This document shows, in pieces, positions 36,513 through 46,095 of a stretch of DNA of 64,000 nucleotides (positions are counted from its first letter, which is position 1; the number at the start of each line of letters is the position of its first letter). The position numbers were made by a program, and so were the translations under genes. Source of the DNA: Rhodospirillaceae bacterium (GTDB lineage: Bacteria > Pseudomonadota > Alphaproteobacteria > Dongiales > Dongiaceae); NCBI GenBank assembly GCA_016712715.1, contig JADJQM010000001.1:186001-250000 (forward strand). Direction: 5' to 3'. The notes below the pieces were generated by a model, which saw only the letters and a program-made list of their open reading frames with translations, ran no database searches and was not told where the DNA came from.

Positions 36513-37609
36513 GGGCGGTCGCGTCCGTAGACGTCGTCACGGAAATGGACCGTCCCGTCGGGGTCGACCCAGGCGGTGTCATAGACCAGGTGAACGGGGA
36601 TCGGCCGGCTGAGCCTGATGCGCTCGGTCCGGATTTCGGCGAGGCGTGCCGCCAGCCCTTCCTCGTTCCAGCCGGGTTCCTTCAGCAGTAAATATCGAGC
36701 CAGTTCAACGGCATTGGAGAGGCGGACGCAGCCATGGCTGAGGTGGCGCTCGGCCTCGTTGAACAGCGACGGCGCGTTGGTGTCGTGGAGATAGACGCTC
36801 TCGTCATTCGGAAAGACGAATTTCACCTTGCCGAGCGGGTTCCTTGGCCCAGCGGCCTGCCGGATCATGCCGTCGACCCAGCGCATGTCATGATCGGCGA
36901 GGTAGCCGGCATCGCGCTTGATGCGGGGCAGCAGTTCCAGCTGGGCGATGCGGGGTGGCACGGTCCAAGTGGGGTGGAGCACGATCTCGTTGATGACGCT
37001 GTTGAGCAGCGGCGTTGGCCAATTCGGTCGGCCGACGATGACCCGGCGCTCAAAGACCGTCTGGCCGTTTTCAACCAGCCGGTAGGTCGCGGCGGCGACG
37101 TTGACGGCGATGTAGCGGTCGTCCCATTGCCGGTGACCGACTTGAATAAGCTTCAGATTATGCTGGAGCTGCGCGATGCGCTGGTCGATGGGGATGTTGA
37201 GGGCCGCGAGGGTTTTGGAACCCACGATACCGTCTTCCTCAAGCCCATGGCGATGCTGGAAGTGCCGGACCATGGTGGCGAGATCCGGGTCGAAGAGGTC
37301 GCTATCGGTTTGATCCAACAGCCGGTTGCGGAGCTCGAAGATCCGGGCGTCGCGGTCGCCCGGGCGCAGCGTCCGGCCTTCCGGCACCAGTGGCCAACCA
37401 CCCGCGGCGGCGATCGCCTGATAGGCGGCGATCACTGTGACGAGGCGCGCCTGGTCGTCCGGTAAAGTCTTGATTTCAGGCGGTAACGCGGCCGGCGGGG
37501 CGACGGCTTCCAGCACTGGTGGCGGGGATGGTGCCGCCGTCACCGGCACCGCGTTGGAACAGGCTGCGAGACTGGCGGCGAGCAGGAGGACGATCGATGA
37601 TTTGTTCAT
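36509..37609 (-). CDS. L,D-transpeptidase family lipoprotein
   Basis: This 366-residue protein has a lipoprotein signal with lipobox LAAC (Cys17). A peptidoglycan-binding-like segment (about 95-135, MVRHFQHRHGLEEDGIVGSK) precedes the YkuD catalytic domain, whose active site HLSHGCVRLSN places the nucleophile at Cys294. This is the YcbB/LdtD-like architecture. L,D-transpeptidases form 3-3 crosslinks in peptidoglycan. It probably acts in the periplasm. A FNR-like box lies 37 bp upstream of the start. Confidence 0.92.
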   Translation of the reverse strand: MNKSSIVLLLAASLAACSNAVPVTAAPSPPPVLEAVAPPAALPPEIKTLPDDQARLVTVIAAYQAIAAAGGWPLVPEGRTLRPGDRDARIFELRNRLLDQTDSDLFDPDLATMVRHFQHRHGLEEDGIVGSKTLAALNIPIDQRIAQLQHNLKLIQVGHRQWDDRYIAVNVAAATYRLVENGQTVFERRVIVGRPNWPTPLLNSVINEIVLHPTWTVPPRIAQLELLPRIKRDAGYLADHDMRWVDGMIRQAAGPRNPLGKVKFVFPNDESVYLHDTNAPSLFNEAERHLSHGCVRLSNAVELARYLLLKEPGWNEEGLAARLAEIRTERIRLSRPIPVHLVYDTAWVDPDGTVHFRDDVYGRDRP

Positions 37610-37645
37610 GGATCGCCACTCTGCTTGCCGGGACCGGCCGCCGTG

Positions 37646-37659
37646 TTGAGCTAGATCAA
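37646..37659. promoter_or_regulatory. FNR/FixK-type box upstream of the L,D-transpeptidase gene
   Basis: TTGAGCTAGATCAA matches TTGAT-N4-ATCAA at 9 of 10 positions. It lies 37 bp before the transpeptidase start codon on the minus strand and overlaps the 3' end of the pirin gene. Confidence 0.5.
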
Positions 37660-38354
37660 GCGGTATCCACCATCACCAGTTCGGCGTCTTCGAGGGCGGT
37701 CACCTGGATGACCGGCTCGTGCTGGATGGCCGCACCGTCGCGGGTTGAGACCTTGATTCCATTGACATTTACGACACCCTTGGAGGGGACGAGGTAGCCG
37801 AAGCGCTGGTCGCCCAGGGCGTATTCCGCCGTTTCGCCGGCCTTCAAACTGGCGCCCAGGACCCTCGCGTCGGCCCGGATCGGGAGGGCGTCCGTGTCGG
37901 TCTCATACCCGCTGGCCAGCGTCACGAAGCGGCCAGACCGGTCGGCTTTGGGGAAGGGTTTGGCGCCCCAGGCGGGTGCCGCACCCCGCTGGTTGGGCAG
38001 GATCCAGATCTGGAAAATGCGCGTGGTGGTGCTTTCCAGATTGTATTCCGAGTGCCGGATGCCGGTGCCGGCACTCATCACCTGGACGTCGCCAGCCACG
38101 GTACGGCCTTGATTTCCTTGGTTATCCTGATGCGTGATGGCGCCTTCGCGGACATAAGTGACGATCTCCATGTCGGCATGGCCATGGGCCGGGAAACCAC
38201 TGTTGGCGGCGATGGTGTCGTCGTTCCAGACGCGCAGCGCCCCCCAGCCCATGCGGGCCGGGTCATAGTAGTTCGCGAACGAGAAATGGTGCTTGGCGTC
38301 GAGCCAGCCGTGGTTGGCGGCACCGAGGGAGGCGAGGGGGCGAAGGTCGATCAT
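37656..38354 (-). CDS. Pirin family protein
   Basis: This 232-residue bicupin starts MIDLRPLASLGAANHGWLDA. The N-terminal cupin has the metal-ligand pattern GFPAHGHADMEIVTYV and SAGTGIRHSEYN, typical of pirin/YhhW-type proteins that show quercetin 2,3-dioxygenase activity in some cases. It is cytoplasmic. It is divergent from a LysR gene, a frequent arrangement, with three 21-bp-spaced repeats in the shared promoter region. Confidence 0.93.
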   Translation of the reverse strand: MIDLRPLASLGAANHGWLDAKHHFSFANYYDPARMGWGALRVWNDDTIAANSGFPAHGHADMEIVTYVREGAITHQDNQGNQGRTVAGDVQVMSAGTGIRHSEYNLESTTTRIFQIWILPNQRGAAPAWGAKPFPKADRSGRFVTLASGYETDTDALPIRADARVLGASLKAGETAEYALGDQRFGYLVPSKGVVNVNGIKVSTRDGAAIQHEPVIQVTALEDAELVMVDTA

Positions 38355-38367
38355 GATGTCAATCCTT

Positions 38368-38420
38368 GGGGGATATTGTCGTGTTTTCGGGGGATAATGA
38401 CGAGAAGATGGGGGATATTG
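38368..38420. repeat. Three GGGGGATA(T/A)TG direct repeats with 21-bp period
   Basis: GGGGGATATTG at 38368-38378, GGGGGATAATG at 38389-38399 and GGGGGATATTG at 38410-38420 begin exactly 21 bp apart, i.e. on the same DNA face. They fill the region between the pirin start (38354) and the LysR start (38499), and probably bind a regulator as an array. Confidence 0.7.
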
Positions 38421-38498
38421 ATCGGCATTAAAATAGAAATTAACGAAACCTATTGTTTCTGATATTGATCTAATGGGTCACACAGTCCCGGACGAGCG

Positions 38499-39443
38499 AT
38501 GCGCCGCATTCCCGATTTTGAAGCCTGGGCGATCTTTGCCAAGGTCGCCTATATGGGGTCCTTCTCGCGGGCTGCGGAGGACCTCGGTCTCTCGAAGGCG
38601 ACGGTGTCGAAAGCCATCACGCGGCTGGAGGAGATGCTGCTGACGCCGCTGTTCCACCGCACCTCGCGCCGGCTGTCCTTGACCGAGAGCGGGCGGCTCG
38701 CGGTTGAGCGGGCGGAGCGGATTCTGGCTGACGGGTTGGCCCTCGAAGCCGATGTCGGCGCGCGGTCGCTGGCGCCATCGGGCCTCGTGCGCATGGCAGC
38801 CCCGATGTCGTTCGGCATAGCGCATCTGGCCCCGGCCCTGCCGGACTTCTTCGCGCTTTATCCCGATATCCAGATCGAGCTCAACTTCAGCGACAGCCAG
38901 ATCGATCTGGTGAGCGACAATTACGATCTTGCCTTGCGCATCGCGACGCTGGTCGATTCATCGCTCATCGCGCGGCGGCTCTGCGAGGTGCGCATCCTGC
39001 TGGTGGGATCGCCCGGCTACTTCCGGCAGCATGGTTATCCGCAGCATCCGCAGGATCTCGGCGCGCATCAGGCGCTGTTCTATACGCTGGGCCGCTCGCG
39101 CGATGCCTGGCAGTTCTTCCATGCGGAGCAGGGCGATTACACGGTCACGGTGCGTTCGCCGCTCCGGGTCAACAACGCCGATGCGCTGATGCCGGCGCTC
39201 CATGCAGGCCTCGGCCTGGCACTGCAGCCCGAATTCCTGGTCTGGCGCGATCTTGCCACCGGCATGCTGGAGGTGGCGCTGCCGGAATGGGCGCCGCGTC
39301 CCATCTCGCTCAATCTGGTGACGCCGCCCAGCGGCATCCGCCCGGCGCGGGTCGAGGTGCTGATCGATTTCCTGACGCGGCGCTTTGCGAAAGCCCCCTG
39401 GGCTTGGGACGGAAAAACGGGCAGCATGCGTGCCTCAGCGTGA
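38499..39443 (+). CDS. LysR family transcriptional regulator
   Basis: This 314-residue regulator starts MRRIPDFEAWAIFAKVAYMG. The helix-turn-helix is SRAAEDLGLSKATVSKAITRLE and the effector domain begins near 90 (GLVRMAAPMSFGIAHLAPAL). It is divergent from pirin, its likely target, and its stop lies 13 bp before the channel gene. The subclass resembles regulators of pirin/quercetinase genes; the inducer is unknown. Confidence 0.92.
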   Translation: MRRIPDFEAWAIFAKVAYMGSFSRAAEDLGLSKATVSKAITRLEEMLLTPLFHRTSRRLSLTESGRLAVERAERILADGLALEADVGARSLAPSGLVRMAAPMSFGIAHLAPALPDFFALYPDIQIELNFSDSQIDLVSDNYDLALRIATLVDSSLIARRLCEVRILLVGSPGYFRQHGYPQHPQDLGAHQALFYTLGRSRDAWQFFHAEQGDYTVTVRSPLRVNNADALMPALHAGLGLALQPEFLVWRDLATGMLEVALPEWAPRPISLNLVTPPSGIRPARVEVLIDFLTRRFAKAPWAWDGKTGSMRASA

Positions 39444-39456
39444 CAAAGGACTCGCC

Positions 39457-41580
39457 ATGTTGCACCGGCTGATCGTGCTGCTCTGCCTGATAACGGGATT
39501 GCTTGGCGCCGTCCCGGCGCTTGCCCAGTCGGTCGCCGCGCCGGCGACCGAGGCACCGCCGCAGGTGCAGGAATTGCTGCGATTGCTCGATGATCCAGTG
39601 ATCCGCGACTGGGTGGCAGCGCAGAAGGCGCCAGCCGCCGGCGTCGCCCCGAGCGGCGTCGAGATGTCACCCAGCAGCTTTATGGACAAGCGGCTGGCTG
39701 ACATCCGCCTGCATTTTACGAACCTGATCGTTGCCGTGCCGCAATTGCCTGGTGAGTTCGCCCGTGCCCGCGACATCCTGATGGTCGAGTTCGAGGATCG
39801 CGGCATCATCCGGATCCTGTCGCTGATCATCGGCTTCCTGGCACTGGGCCTGTTCGTCGAATGGCTGTTCCGGCGGGCGACACGGAACCTGCAGAACTGG
39901 ATCGTGACCGTGCCGCTCGACACGGTCGGCGATCGCCTGCGCGCCGCCGGCATCCGCCTGTGCTTCGGCCTGGGGTTGGTGATCGCCTTTTCAATTGGCA
40001 GTGTCGGCGCCTTTCTCATCTTCACCTGGCCGCCACTGCTGCGCGAGATCGTGCTGGGCTATCTCAGCGCGATACTGGTGCTGCGCATCGCGCTGGTGTT
40101 CGGCCGCTTCGTGCTGGCGCCGGGGGGCGAGCGTTTTCGACTGGTGCCGATGAACACGGCAGCCGCCTGGTTCTGGTATCGCCGCATCGCTGTCGCCATC
40201 GGCTGGCTGGCCATCGGCTGGGTGACAGTGGGGCTGCTGGGCACGCTGGGCCTGTCCATCGGCGCGCGCGGTTTCATCGCCTATCTGCTGGGGCTGATGC
40301 TGCTGGCGATCGGCATCGAGGCCTGTTGGCGGCGGCCGCCTTCCTCGCTGCACCCGGACCTCACGCCACCCCAGGAACACCGGCGCCTGATAAATTGGCT
40401 GGTGACGGCCTATTTTATTGCCCTGTGGCTGCTGTGGGTCGCGTCCGCGATGCCAAGCTTCTGGCTGTTCGTGGCGGTTGTGGCATTGCCGGCGGCGATC
40501 ACGGGGGTCAAGCGCGCGGTCAATCACATCCTGCGCCCGGCGGGTGCGGCCAGTGCCGCCGGCAGCGCACCCGGTGTGGCGGAGGTGTGTCTTGAACGCG
40601 GCTTGCGCGCGCTCCTCATCATCGCGGCGGCCTTGCTGCTGGCCAAGGCCTGGCATATCGACCTGGTCGCCATGACCATGCAGGACAATATCAGCACCCG
40701 CATCGTGCGTGGGTTGCTGAGCGCCATCGTGATCGCGCTGGTGGCGGAGTTCCTGTGGCATTTTGTCCGCGCCCTCATCGATTCCAAACTGACCGTCCCG
40801 GCCGGTAGCGGGCCCGTCGACAGCGAGGCGGTGCGCAAACAGGCCCGCTTGCGCACCTTGCTGCCGATCCTGCGCAACATTCTGTTCGTGATCATCCTGG
40901 TGATCGCGGTCCTGATGGTTCTCTCCTCCATGGGGATCGAGATCGGGCCGCTCATCGCCGGTGCCGGCGTGGTCGGCGTCGCGGTCGGCTTCGGTGCGCA
41001 GACGCTGGTCAAGGACGTGATCAGCGGCATGTTCTTCCTGCTGGATGACGCCTTTCGCATCGGCGAGTACATCCAGAGCGGCAGCTATAAGGGGACGGTC
41101 GAGTCCTTCAGCCTGCGGTCGGTCAAGCTGCGGCATCATCGCGGGCCGCTCTATACCGTACCGTTCGGCGAGTTGGGCGCCGTACAGAACATGAGCCGCG
41201 ACTGGGTGATCGACAAGTTGACCATCGGTGTTACCTATGACACCGACCTGGAGAAGGCGCGCAAACTGATCAAGGAGGTGGGCAAGCAACTCGCCGCCGA
41301 TCCGGAATATGGACCGAATATCCTGGAGCCGATGAAGATGCAGGGTGTCGAACAGTTCGGCGACTATGCGATCCAGATCCGCATGAAGATGATGACCAAG
41401 CCGGGTGAGCAATTCGTGATCCGGCGGAAGGCGCTGGCCTTGATCCGGAAGACCTTCAACGAGAACGGCATCAATTTCGCGCAGCCCACCGTGCAGGTCG
41501 CGGGTGGCGGCGAACATGTGACATCGGCCGCCGCAAAGCAGGTGCTGGACCTTGCCAGCGCCGCGCCGAAGGAGGCGTGA
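39457..41580 (+). CDS. Mechanosensitive ion channel (MscS) family protein
   Basis: This 707-residue protein has a signal peptide (LIVLLCLITGLLGAVPALAQ), a periplasmic part and many membrane helices from about residue 115. The MscS pore and beta domain lie near 490-560 (GVVGVAVGFGAQTLVKDVIS, MFFLLDDAFRIGEYI), followed by a cytoplasmic C-terminal domain. Large MscS homologues release osmolytes on hypo-osmotic shock. ATG 39457 follows AAAGGA. The size puts it among the long YbiO/MscM-like channels. Confidence 0.9.
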   Translation: MLHRLIVLLCLITGLLGAVPALAQSVAAPATEAPPQVQELLRLLDDPVIRDWVAAQKAPAAGVAPSGVEMSPSSFMDKRLADIRLHFTNLIVAVPQLPGEFARARDILMVEFEDRGIIRILSLIIGFLALGLFVEWLFRRATRNLQNWIVTVPLDTVGDRLRAAGIRLCFGLGLVIAFSIGSVGAFLIFTWPPLLREIVLGYLSAILVLRIALVFGRFVLAPGGERFRLVPMNTAAAWFWYRRIAVAIGWLAIGWVTVGLLGTLGLSIGARGFIAYLLGLMLLAIGIEACWRRPPSSLHPDLTPPQEHRRLINWLVTAYFIALWLLWVASAMPSFWLFVAVVALPAAITGVKRAVNHILRPAGAASAAGSAPGVAEVCLERGLRALLIIAAALLLAKAWHIDLVAMTMQDNISTRIVRGLLSAIVIALVAEFLWHFVRALIDSKLTVPAGSGPVDSEAVRKQARLRTLLPILRNILFVIILVIAVLMVLSSMGIEIGPLIAGAGVVGVAVGFGAQTLVKDVISGMFFLLDDAFRIGEYIQSGSYKGTVESFSLRSVKLRHHRGPLYTVPFGELGAVQNMSRDWVIDKLTIGVTYDTDLEKARKLIKEVGKQLAADPEYGPNILEPMKMQGVEQFGDYAIQIRMKMMTKPGEQFVIRRKALALIRKTFNENGINFAQPTVQVAGGGEHVTSAAAKQVLDLASAAPKEA

Positions 41581-41789
41581 CAGCTACGGTGCGTGCGACG
41601 TTGGTATCAGCGCGCGCGATGGCTTGACACTGTCATGGGCGCTGGGGCAATAAGACATATGGGAGGACAAAAAATGGCCGAGGCGGAGCGACGCCTTCGC
41701 GCCTGCCAAAAACGAGTTTCGCTCCCGGTCACGTCATCGTCACAAGGGCGATGGCGACAGATCGGTATCTGTCATGGGAGGAGACAAGC

Positions 41790-42559
41790 GTGCTCATCAA
41801 GCGCGAGCCCGGTCGGCCGTTTCTGCGTCGCACCGTTCACAACCAGATCCTGCATGAAGTCGGCGAGCGGATTCTGCGCGGCGAGTTCATGCCGGGCGAC
41901 ATCCTGCCCAGTGAAAACGCCCTGTCCGACGAGTTCAAAGTGAGCCGCCCGGTGATGCGCGAGGCGATCAAGGTGCTGGCAGCCAAGGGGCTGGTGGACC
42001 CGCGCCCCAAGATCGGTACCCGCGTGCGCGGTCGCGAGCAGTGGAACATGCTGGACCCAGACATCATGACCTGGAGCTTTGCCTCGCGCGAGGCGGAGCA
42101 GTATGCGATCCATCTGTCGGAAATGCGGCGGGTCCTGGAGCCAGAGGCGGCGGCGCTGGCGGCCCTGCGGGCAAGTCCGGCGCAGGTGGCGCAGATCGCC
42201 TCGTCCTATGCCGGCATGGAAGCCTCGCCGGAGGATACGCAGGAGCATTTCGTCCACGATCTGCGCTTTCACCAGGGTGTCCTGGAGGCGACCGGCAATC
42301 CCTTCATCGCCTCGACCGGCCATGTGATCGAATCCGCTCTGCTGTTCAGCTTCAAGCTCGCCAGCCAGATCGAGGGCGCGCGCACGGATCGCTGCCGCGC
42401 CACCGCGAGGTTCTGCGGGCGATCGAGATCCGCGATGCCAGTGCCGCCCGCCAGGCGATGCAGTTGCTGCTCGATGAGGCGTGGGGCGTTATCGAGGAGT
42501 TCATGCAGAAGCGCGACGCGGCACTCAGCGAGACGGCGGCGCCGGGACTGCTGGGTTGA
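41790..42559 (+). pseudogene. FadR/GntR family transcriptional regulator, frameshifted
   Basis: About 256 residues after repair. The GTG at 41790 follows GGGAGGAG at ideal spacing; an ATG at 41751 is also open. The GntR helix reads LPSENALSDEFKVSRPVMRE, followed by a FadR-type FCD domain (LSEMRRVLEPEAAALAALRA). The frame breaks at about 42387-42390 in GATC; one added base continues as LPRHREVLRAIEIRDASAAR to 42559. It is the likely regulator of the downstream ABC importer and oxidoreductase genes. Confidence 0.82.
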
Positions 42560-42645
42560 GGATTTCTTCAGGACCGGCGCAGTCATCTCGCCGGTCATGG
42601 TTCCGGGGCGAAACAGATGACCAACAAAGTATGTGGAGGAATGAT

Positions 42646-43659
42646 ATGAGCTTTCGCGTAAAACTGCTGTCGGTCGCGGCCATTGGCCTAGCCTTGAGTG
42701 CCGGCTCCGCGCTGGCGGACACCACCAGCGCCAAGATCGCCTTGTCCAACAACTATGCCGGCAATTCCTGGCGCCAGGCGATGTTGAAGAGCTGGGAAAA
42801 AGTCACCGGCCAGGCCGTCAAGGACGGCATCGTCGCCGAGGCCTCGGCCTTCACGACGTCCGAGAACCAGGTGACGGAACAGGCCGCGCAGATCCAGAAC
42901 CTGATCCTGCAGGGCTATAACGCCATCGTCATCAACGCGGCCTCGCCCGACGCCCTCAACGGCGCCGTGAAGCAGGCCTGCGATGCCGGCATCATCGTTG
43001 TCTCGTTCGACGGCATCGTGACCGAGCCCTGCGCCTGGCGCATCGCCGTCGACTTCAAGCAGATGGGCGCCATCCAGCTCGATTACCTCGCCGAGCGCAT
43101 GCCGGACGGCGGCAATCTCCTCGAGATCCGGGGCCTCGCCGGCGTGTTCGTCGACGATGCCATCCATTCGGGCATCGAAGCCGGTGTCGCCAAGCACAGC
43201 CAGTTCAAGGTCGTGGGCTCGGTCCATGGCGACTGGGCGCAGGAAGTGGCGCAGAAGGCGGTTGCCGGCTTGCTGCCGTCGCTCCCCGAGGTGAAGGCCG
43301 TGGTGACGCAGGGTGGTGACGGCTATGGCGCCGCCCAGGCGTTCAAGGCCGCCGGCCGCCCGACGCCGCTCATCATCATGGGTAACCGCCAGGACGAGCT
43401 TGCCTGGTGGAAGGAGCAGAAGGATGCCAACGGCTATGAGACCATGTCGGTCTCGATCGCGCCCGGCGTCTCGACGCTCGCTTTCTGGGTGGCACAGCAG
43501 ATTCTCGATGGCAAGGAAGTGCCGAAGGATCTGACCGTCCCGTTCCTGCAGATCAACCAGGCGGATCTTGAGAAGAGCCTGGAGACCACGGAAAAGGGCG
43601 GCGTCGCCAATGTCGAATACTCGCTCGAGGATTCGCAGAAAGTGATCGCAGGCAAGTAA
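42646..43659 (+). CDS. Sugar ABC transporter periplasmic substrate-binding protein
   Basis: This 337-residue protein starts at ATG 42646 after TGGAGGA. It has a signal peptide (LLSVAAIGLALSAGSALAD, cleavage near residue 24) and the ribose/galactose type I binding-protein fold: KIALSNNYAGNSWRQAMLKS, INAASPDALNGAVKQACDAG and VVTQGGDGYGAAQAFKAAG. It delivers a sugar or polyol to the permeases encoded just downstream. The exact sugar cannot be read. Confidence 0.92.
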   Translation: MSFRVKLLSVAAIGLALSAGSALADTTSAKIALSNNYAGNSWRQAMLKSWEKVTGQAVKDGIVAEASAFTTSENQVTEQAAQIQNLILQGYNAIVINAASPDALNGAVKQACDAGIIVVSFDGIVTEPCAWRIAVDFKQMGAIQLDYLAERMPDGGNLLEIRGLAGVFVDDAIHSGIEAGVAKHSQFKVVGSVHGDWAQEVAQKAVAGLLPSLPEVKAVVTQGGDGYGAAQAFKAAGRPTPLIIMGNRQDELAWWKEQKDANGYETMSVSIAPGVSTLAFWVAQQILDGKEVPKDLTVPFLQINQADLEKSLETTEKGGVANVEYSLEDSQKVIAGK

Positions 43660-43681
43660 GACTGTTACCTTGGGCACGCGC

Positions 43682-45154
43682 ATGACCGAGACCACCGGAG
43701 AGATCGTCAATCTGGCGGGCGTCGCCAAGAGCTATGGCGCTGTGCGCGCTTTAGCCGGCGTCGATCTCACGGTGCGGCCGCGCGAGTGCCTGGGACTGGT
43801 CGGGCATAACGGGGCCGGCAAGTCGACCTTGATGGGCGCACTTGCCGGCACCCTTGTCCCGGACCGGGGCAGCATCGCCGTGGGCGGTGTCGATCTCTCC
43901 GATAACTATTCCGTGGTGGTGGCGCATCATCACGGCATTCGCTGTGTGTTCCAGGAATTGTCGCTGTGCCCGAACCTGACAGTGGCCGAGAATGCGCGCA
44001 TCTTCCATCGCAATCTCAAGGGGTTCGGCTGGAAGAAGCGGGCGGCGAAGCTCATCCAGGACAAGCTTGACGAGATTTTCCCGGGCCACGACATTCTGGC
44101 CGGCGATATCGTGGGTGACCTGCCGATCGGTCGGCGCCAGATGGTGGAGATCGCCCGCGCCTTTACGGTGACCGATGCGCCCTTGCGCCTCGTCATCCTC
44201 GACGAGCCCACCTCGTCGCTGGATGCGGTGACGGCGGAACAATTGCTGGGCTTCGTGCGCCGCGAGGTGCAAAGCGGGCTCAGCGTCATTCTCATTTCCC
44301 ACATGCTGGGCGAGGTGCTGGGGGCATCGAGCCGCATCGTGGTGATGAAGGATGGCGGTGTGGTCGCGGCACGGGCCGCCGATGCGTTCACCAGGGATTC
44401 CCTGGTGGCGGCGATGGGCACGGTCGCTGCGGCGAAATCCGAGCAGCAGATATCGGCGCCCGGATTCCGCAAATCCGGTACCGCGATGATCGATGCGCGC
44501 CCGGCGGCGCAGATGGATGACCGGAAGCTCATCGCCCATAAGGGCGAGATCGTCGGCCTCGCTGGATTGGCCGGGCATGGGCAGACGCGCATGCTGCTGC
44601 AGATCTTTTCGAATGCGAAGAAGCGCTACACCGAGACCAAGGTCGCGGCCCCCGTGGCGCTCATCGCGGGCGACCGGCAGAGCGACGGTATCTTTCCGCT
44701 CTGGTCGATTGCCGAGAACATCACGGTGGGGTCGCTGGGTCGCCTGGTGAAGCGCCTGCTGATCGACCGCGACGCCGCGCGCGCGATGGCGGAGAGCTGG
44801 CACCAGCGCATGCGCATCAAGACGCCGGACATGGACCACAACATCCTGTCGCTCTCGGGCGGCAACCAGCAGAAGGCCTTGTTCGCCCGCGCGCTGGGCT
44901 CGGATGCCGAGATCGTGCTGATGGACGATCCGATGCGCGGCGTCGATGTCGGCACCAAGCTCGAGGTCTATGAACAGGTAAAGGCGGAGGCGCAGGGTGG
45001 CCGGACCTTCCTGTGGTACACGACGGAGATCGAGGAATTGAGCAATTGCGACCATGTCTATGTGTTTCGCAACGGACAGATCGTCGATGACATACCGCGA
45101 TCCGAGTTGACCGAAGAGCGCGTGCTGCGCGCCTCGTTTCATGAGGCGGCGTGA
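43682..45154 (+). CDS. Sugar ABC transporter ATP-binding protein (tandem)
   Basis: This 490-residue protein has two ABC domains in RbsA/MglA style. The first has Walker A GLVGHNGAGKSTL, LPIGRRQMVEIARA and Walker B VILDEPTSSLD. The second has a degenerate P-loop (GLAGLAGHGQTRML), normal for this class, and a good signature LSLSGGNQQKALFARAL. I chose ATG 43682; an alternative TTG at 43670 is also open. The stop overlaps the GTG of the first permease. Confidence 0.92.
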   Translation: MTETTGEIVNLAGVAKSYGAVRALAGVDLTVRPRECLGLVGHNGAGKSTLMGALAGTLVPDRGSIAVGGVDLSDNYSVVVAHHHGIRCVFQELSLCPNLTVAENARIFHRNLKGFGWKKRAAKLIQDKLDEIFPGHDILAGDIVGDLPIGRRQMVEIARAFTVTDAPLRLVILDEPTSSLDAVTAEQLLGFVRREVQSGLSVILISHMLGEVLGASSRIVVMKDGGVVAARAADAFTRDSLVAAMGTVAAAKSEQQISAPGFRKSGTAMIDARPAAQMDDRKLIAHKGEIVGLAGLAGHGQTRMLLQIFSNAKKRYTETKVAAPVALIAGDRQSDGIFPLWSIAENITVGSLGRLVKRLLIDRDAARAMAESWHQRMRIKTPDMDHNILSLSGGNQQKALFARALGSDAEIVLMDDPMRGVDVGTKLEVYEQVKAEAQGGRTFLWYTTEIEELSNCDHVYVFRNGQIVDDIPRSELTEERVLRASFHEAA

Positions 45155-46095
45155 CGATGCTGCCAGCCTTCCTGAACGCGCAGTTGTTGCGTAGCGCTTT
45201 GCCGGCCCTGTCTTTGGGCGTGCTGCTTATTGCCATCTTCATCATCCAGCCCAATGCGATGAGCTATTTCGGCCTCAATCTGATGCTGCAATATGCCGTG
45301 CCGATCGCACTGGCGACGCTCGCACAGATGTTCGTCATCACGGTCAACGATCTCGATCTCTCGATCGGCGCCTTCGTGGGATTGGTCGCCTGCATCGGTG
45401 CCACCTATCTCCATGACACGCCGATCCTCGGCCTCCTGATGCTGGCCGGCTGCATCGTGGTTTATGCGGGCATGGGGGCGCTCATCCATCTCCGCGCCCT
45501 GCCGTCGATCGTGGTGCCGCTGGGCATGTCCTTTGTCTGGCTGGGGATCGCGGTGCTCATCCTGCCGACGCCGGGCGGCAAGTCGCCCGATGTCATCAAG
45601 GCGCTGATGGCGCTCAAAGTGCCGGCCGTGCCGTTCCCGATCGTGGCCGCTGTGGTGATTGCGCTCATCGTGCAGGCGGGGCTCATGCATTCCTCCTATG
45701 GCGCCGTGCTGCGCGGGGCGGGTGGCAATCCGAAGGCGCTGGCACGGGCCGGCTGGTCCATGCTCCATATCAAGATGGCGATGTTTGCGCTGGCTGGTTT
45801 CTTCGGCGTGCTGTCGGGGCTCTCGCTCATCGGCCTCACCACTTCGGGCGATGCGCATATCGCCGACCGCTACACGCTCTATTCGATCGCCGGCGCCATA
45901 TTGGGCGGTGCGGAATTCGTGGGTGGCCGCGTCTCGCCGATGGGGGCGGTGCTGGGTGCCTTGACGCTGACGCTCACCGGCTCGTTCCTCATCTTCCTGC
46001 GCATCTCGCCCGATTGGCAGATCGGGGCGCAGGGCGCCATCCTCATCATCGTGCTGGCCTTGCGCGCGCTCATCAGCCGGGGAGAACGGCGATGA
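45151..46095 (+). CDS. Sugar ABC transporter permease 1
   Basis: This 314-residue polytopic protein of the RbsC/BPD_transp_2 family contains TVNDLDLSIGAFVGLVACIG, AVLRGAGGNPKALARAGWS, and the family-typical C-terminal AGAILGGAEFVGGRVSPMGA. Its GTG start overlaps the ATPase stop (GTGA) and its end overlaps the second permease start by 4 bp, so the three are translationally coupled. Confidence 0.9.
   Translation: MTMLPAFLNAQLLRSALPALSLGVLLIAIFIIQPNAMSYFGLNLMLQYAVPIALATLAQMFVITVNDLDLSIGAFVGLVACIGATYLHDTPILGLLMLAGCIVVYAGMGALIHLRALPSIVVPLGMSFVWLGIAVLILPTPGGKSPDVIKALMALKVPAVPFPIVAAVVIALIVQAGLMHSSYGAVLRGAGGNPKALARAGWSMLHIKMAMFALAGFFGVLSGLSLIGLTTSGDAHIADRYTLYSIAGAILGGAEFVGGRVSPMGAVLGALTLTLTGSFLIFLRISPDWQIGAQGAILIIVLALRALISRGERR

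Noticed and set aside
38460..38475. TTGATCTAATGGGT upstream of the LysR gene as a further FNR box
   Set aside because: Only the left half site matches; the right half does not resemble ATCAA.
39991..41517. 508-codon open frame antisense to the mechanosensitive channel
   Set aside because: No recognisable domains; composition dominated by His, Asp, Gln and Arg; the plus strand encodes clear membrane helices and an MscS domain.
41656..41789. Short open frame starting near 41674 before the GntR gene
   Set aside because: Poor composition, and it overlaps the GntR start with its strong GGGAGGAG site.
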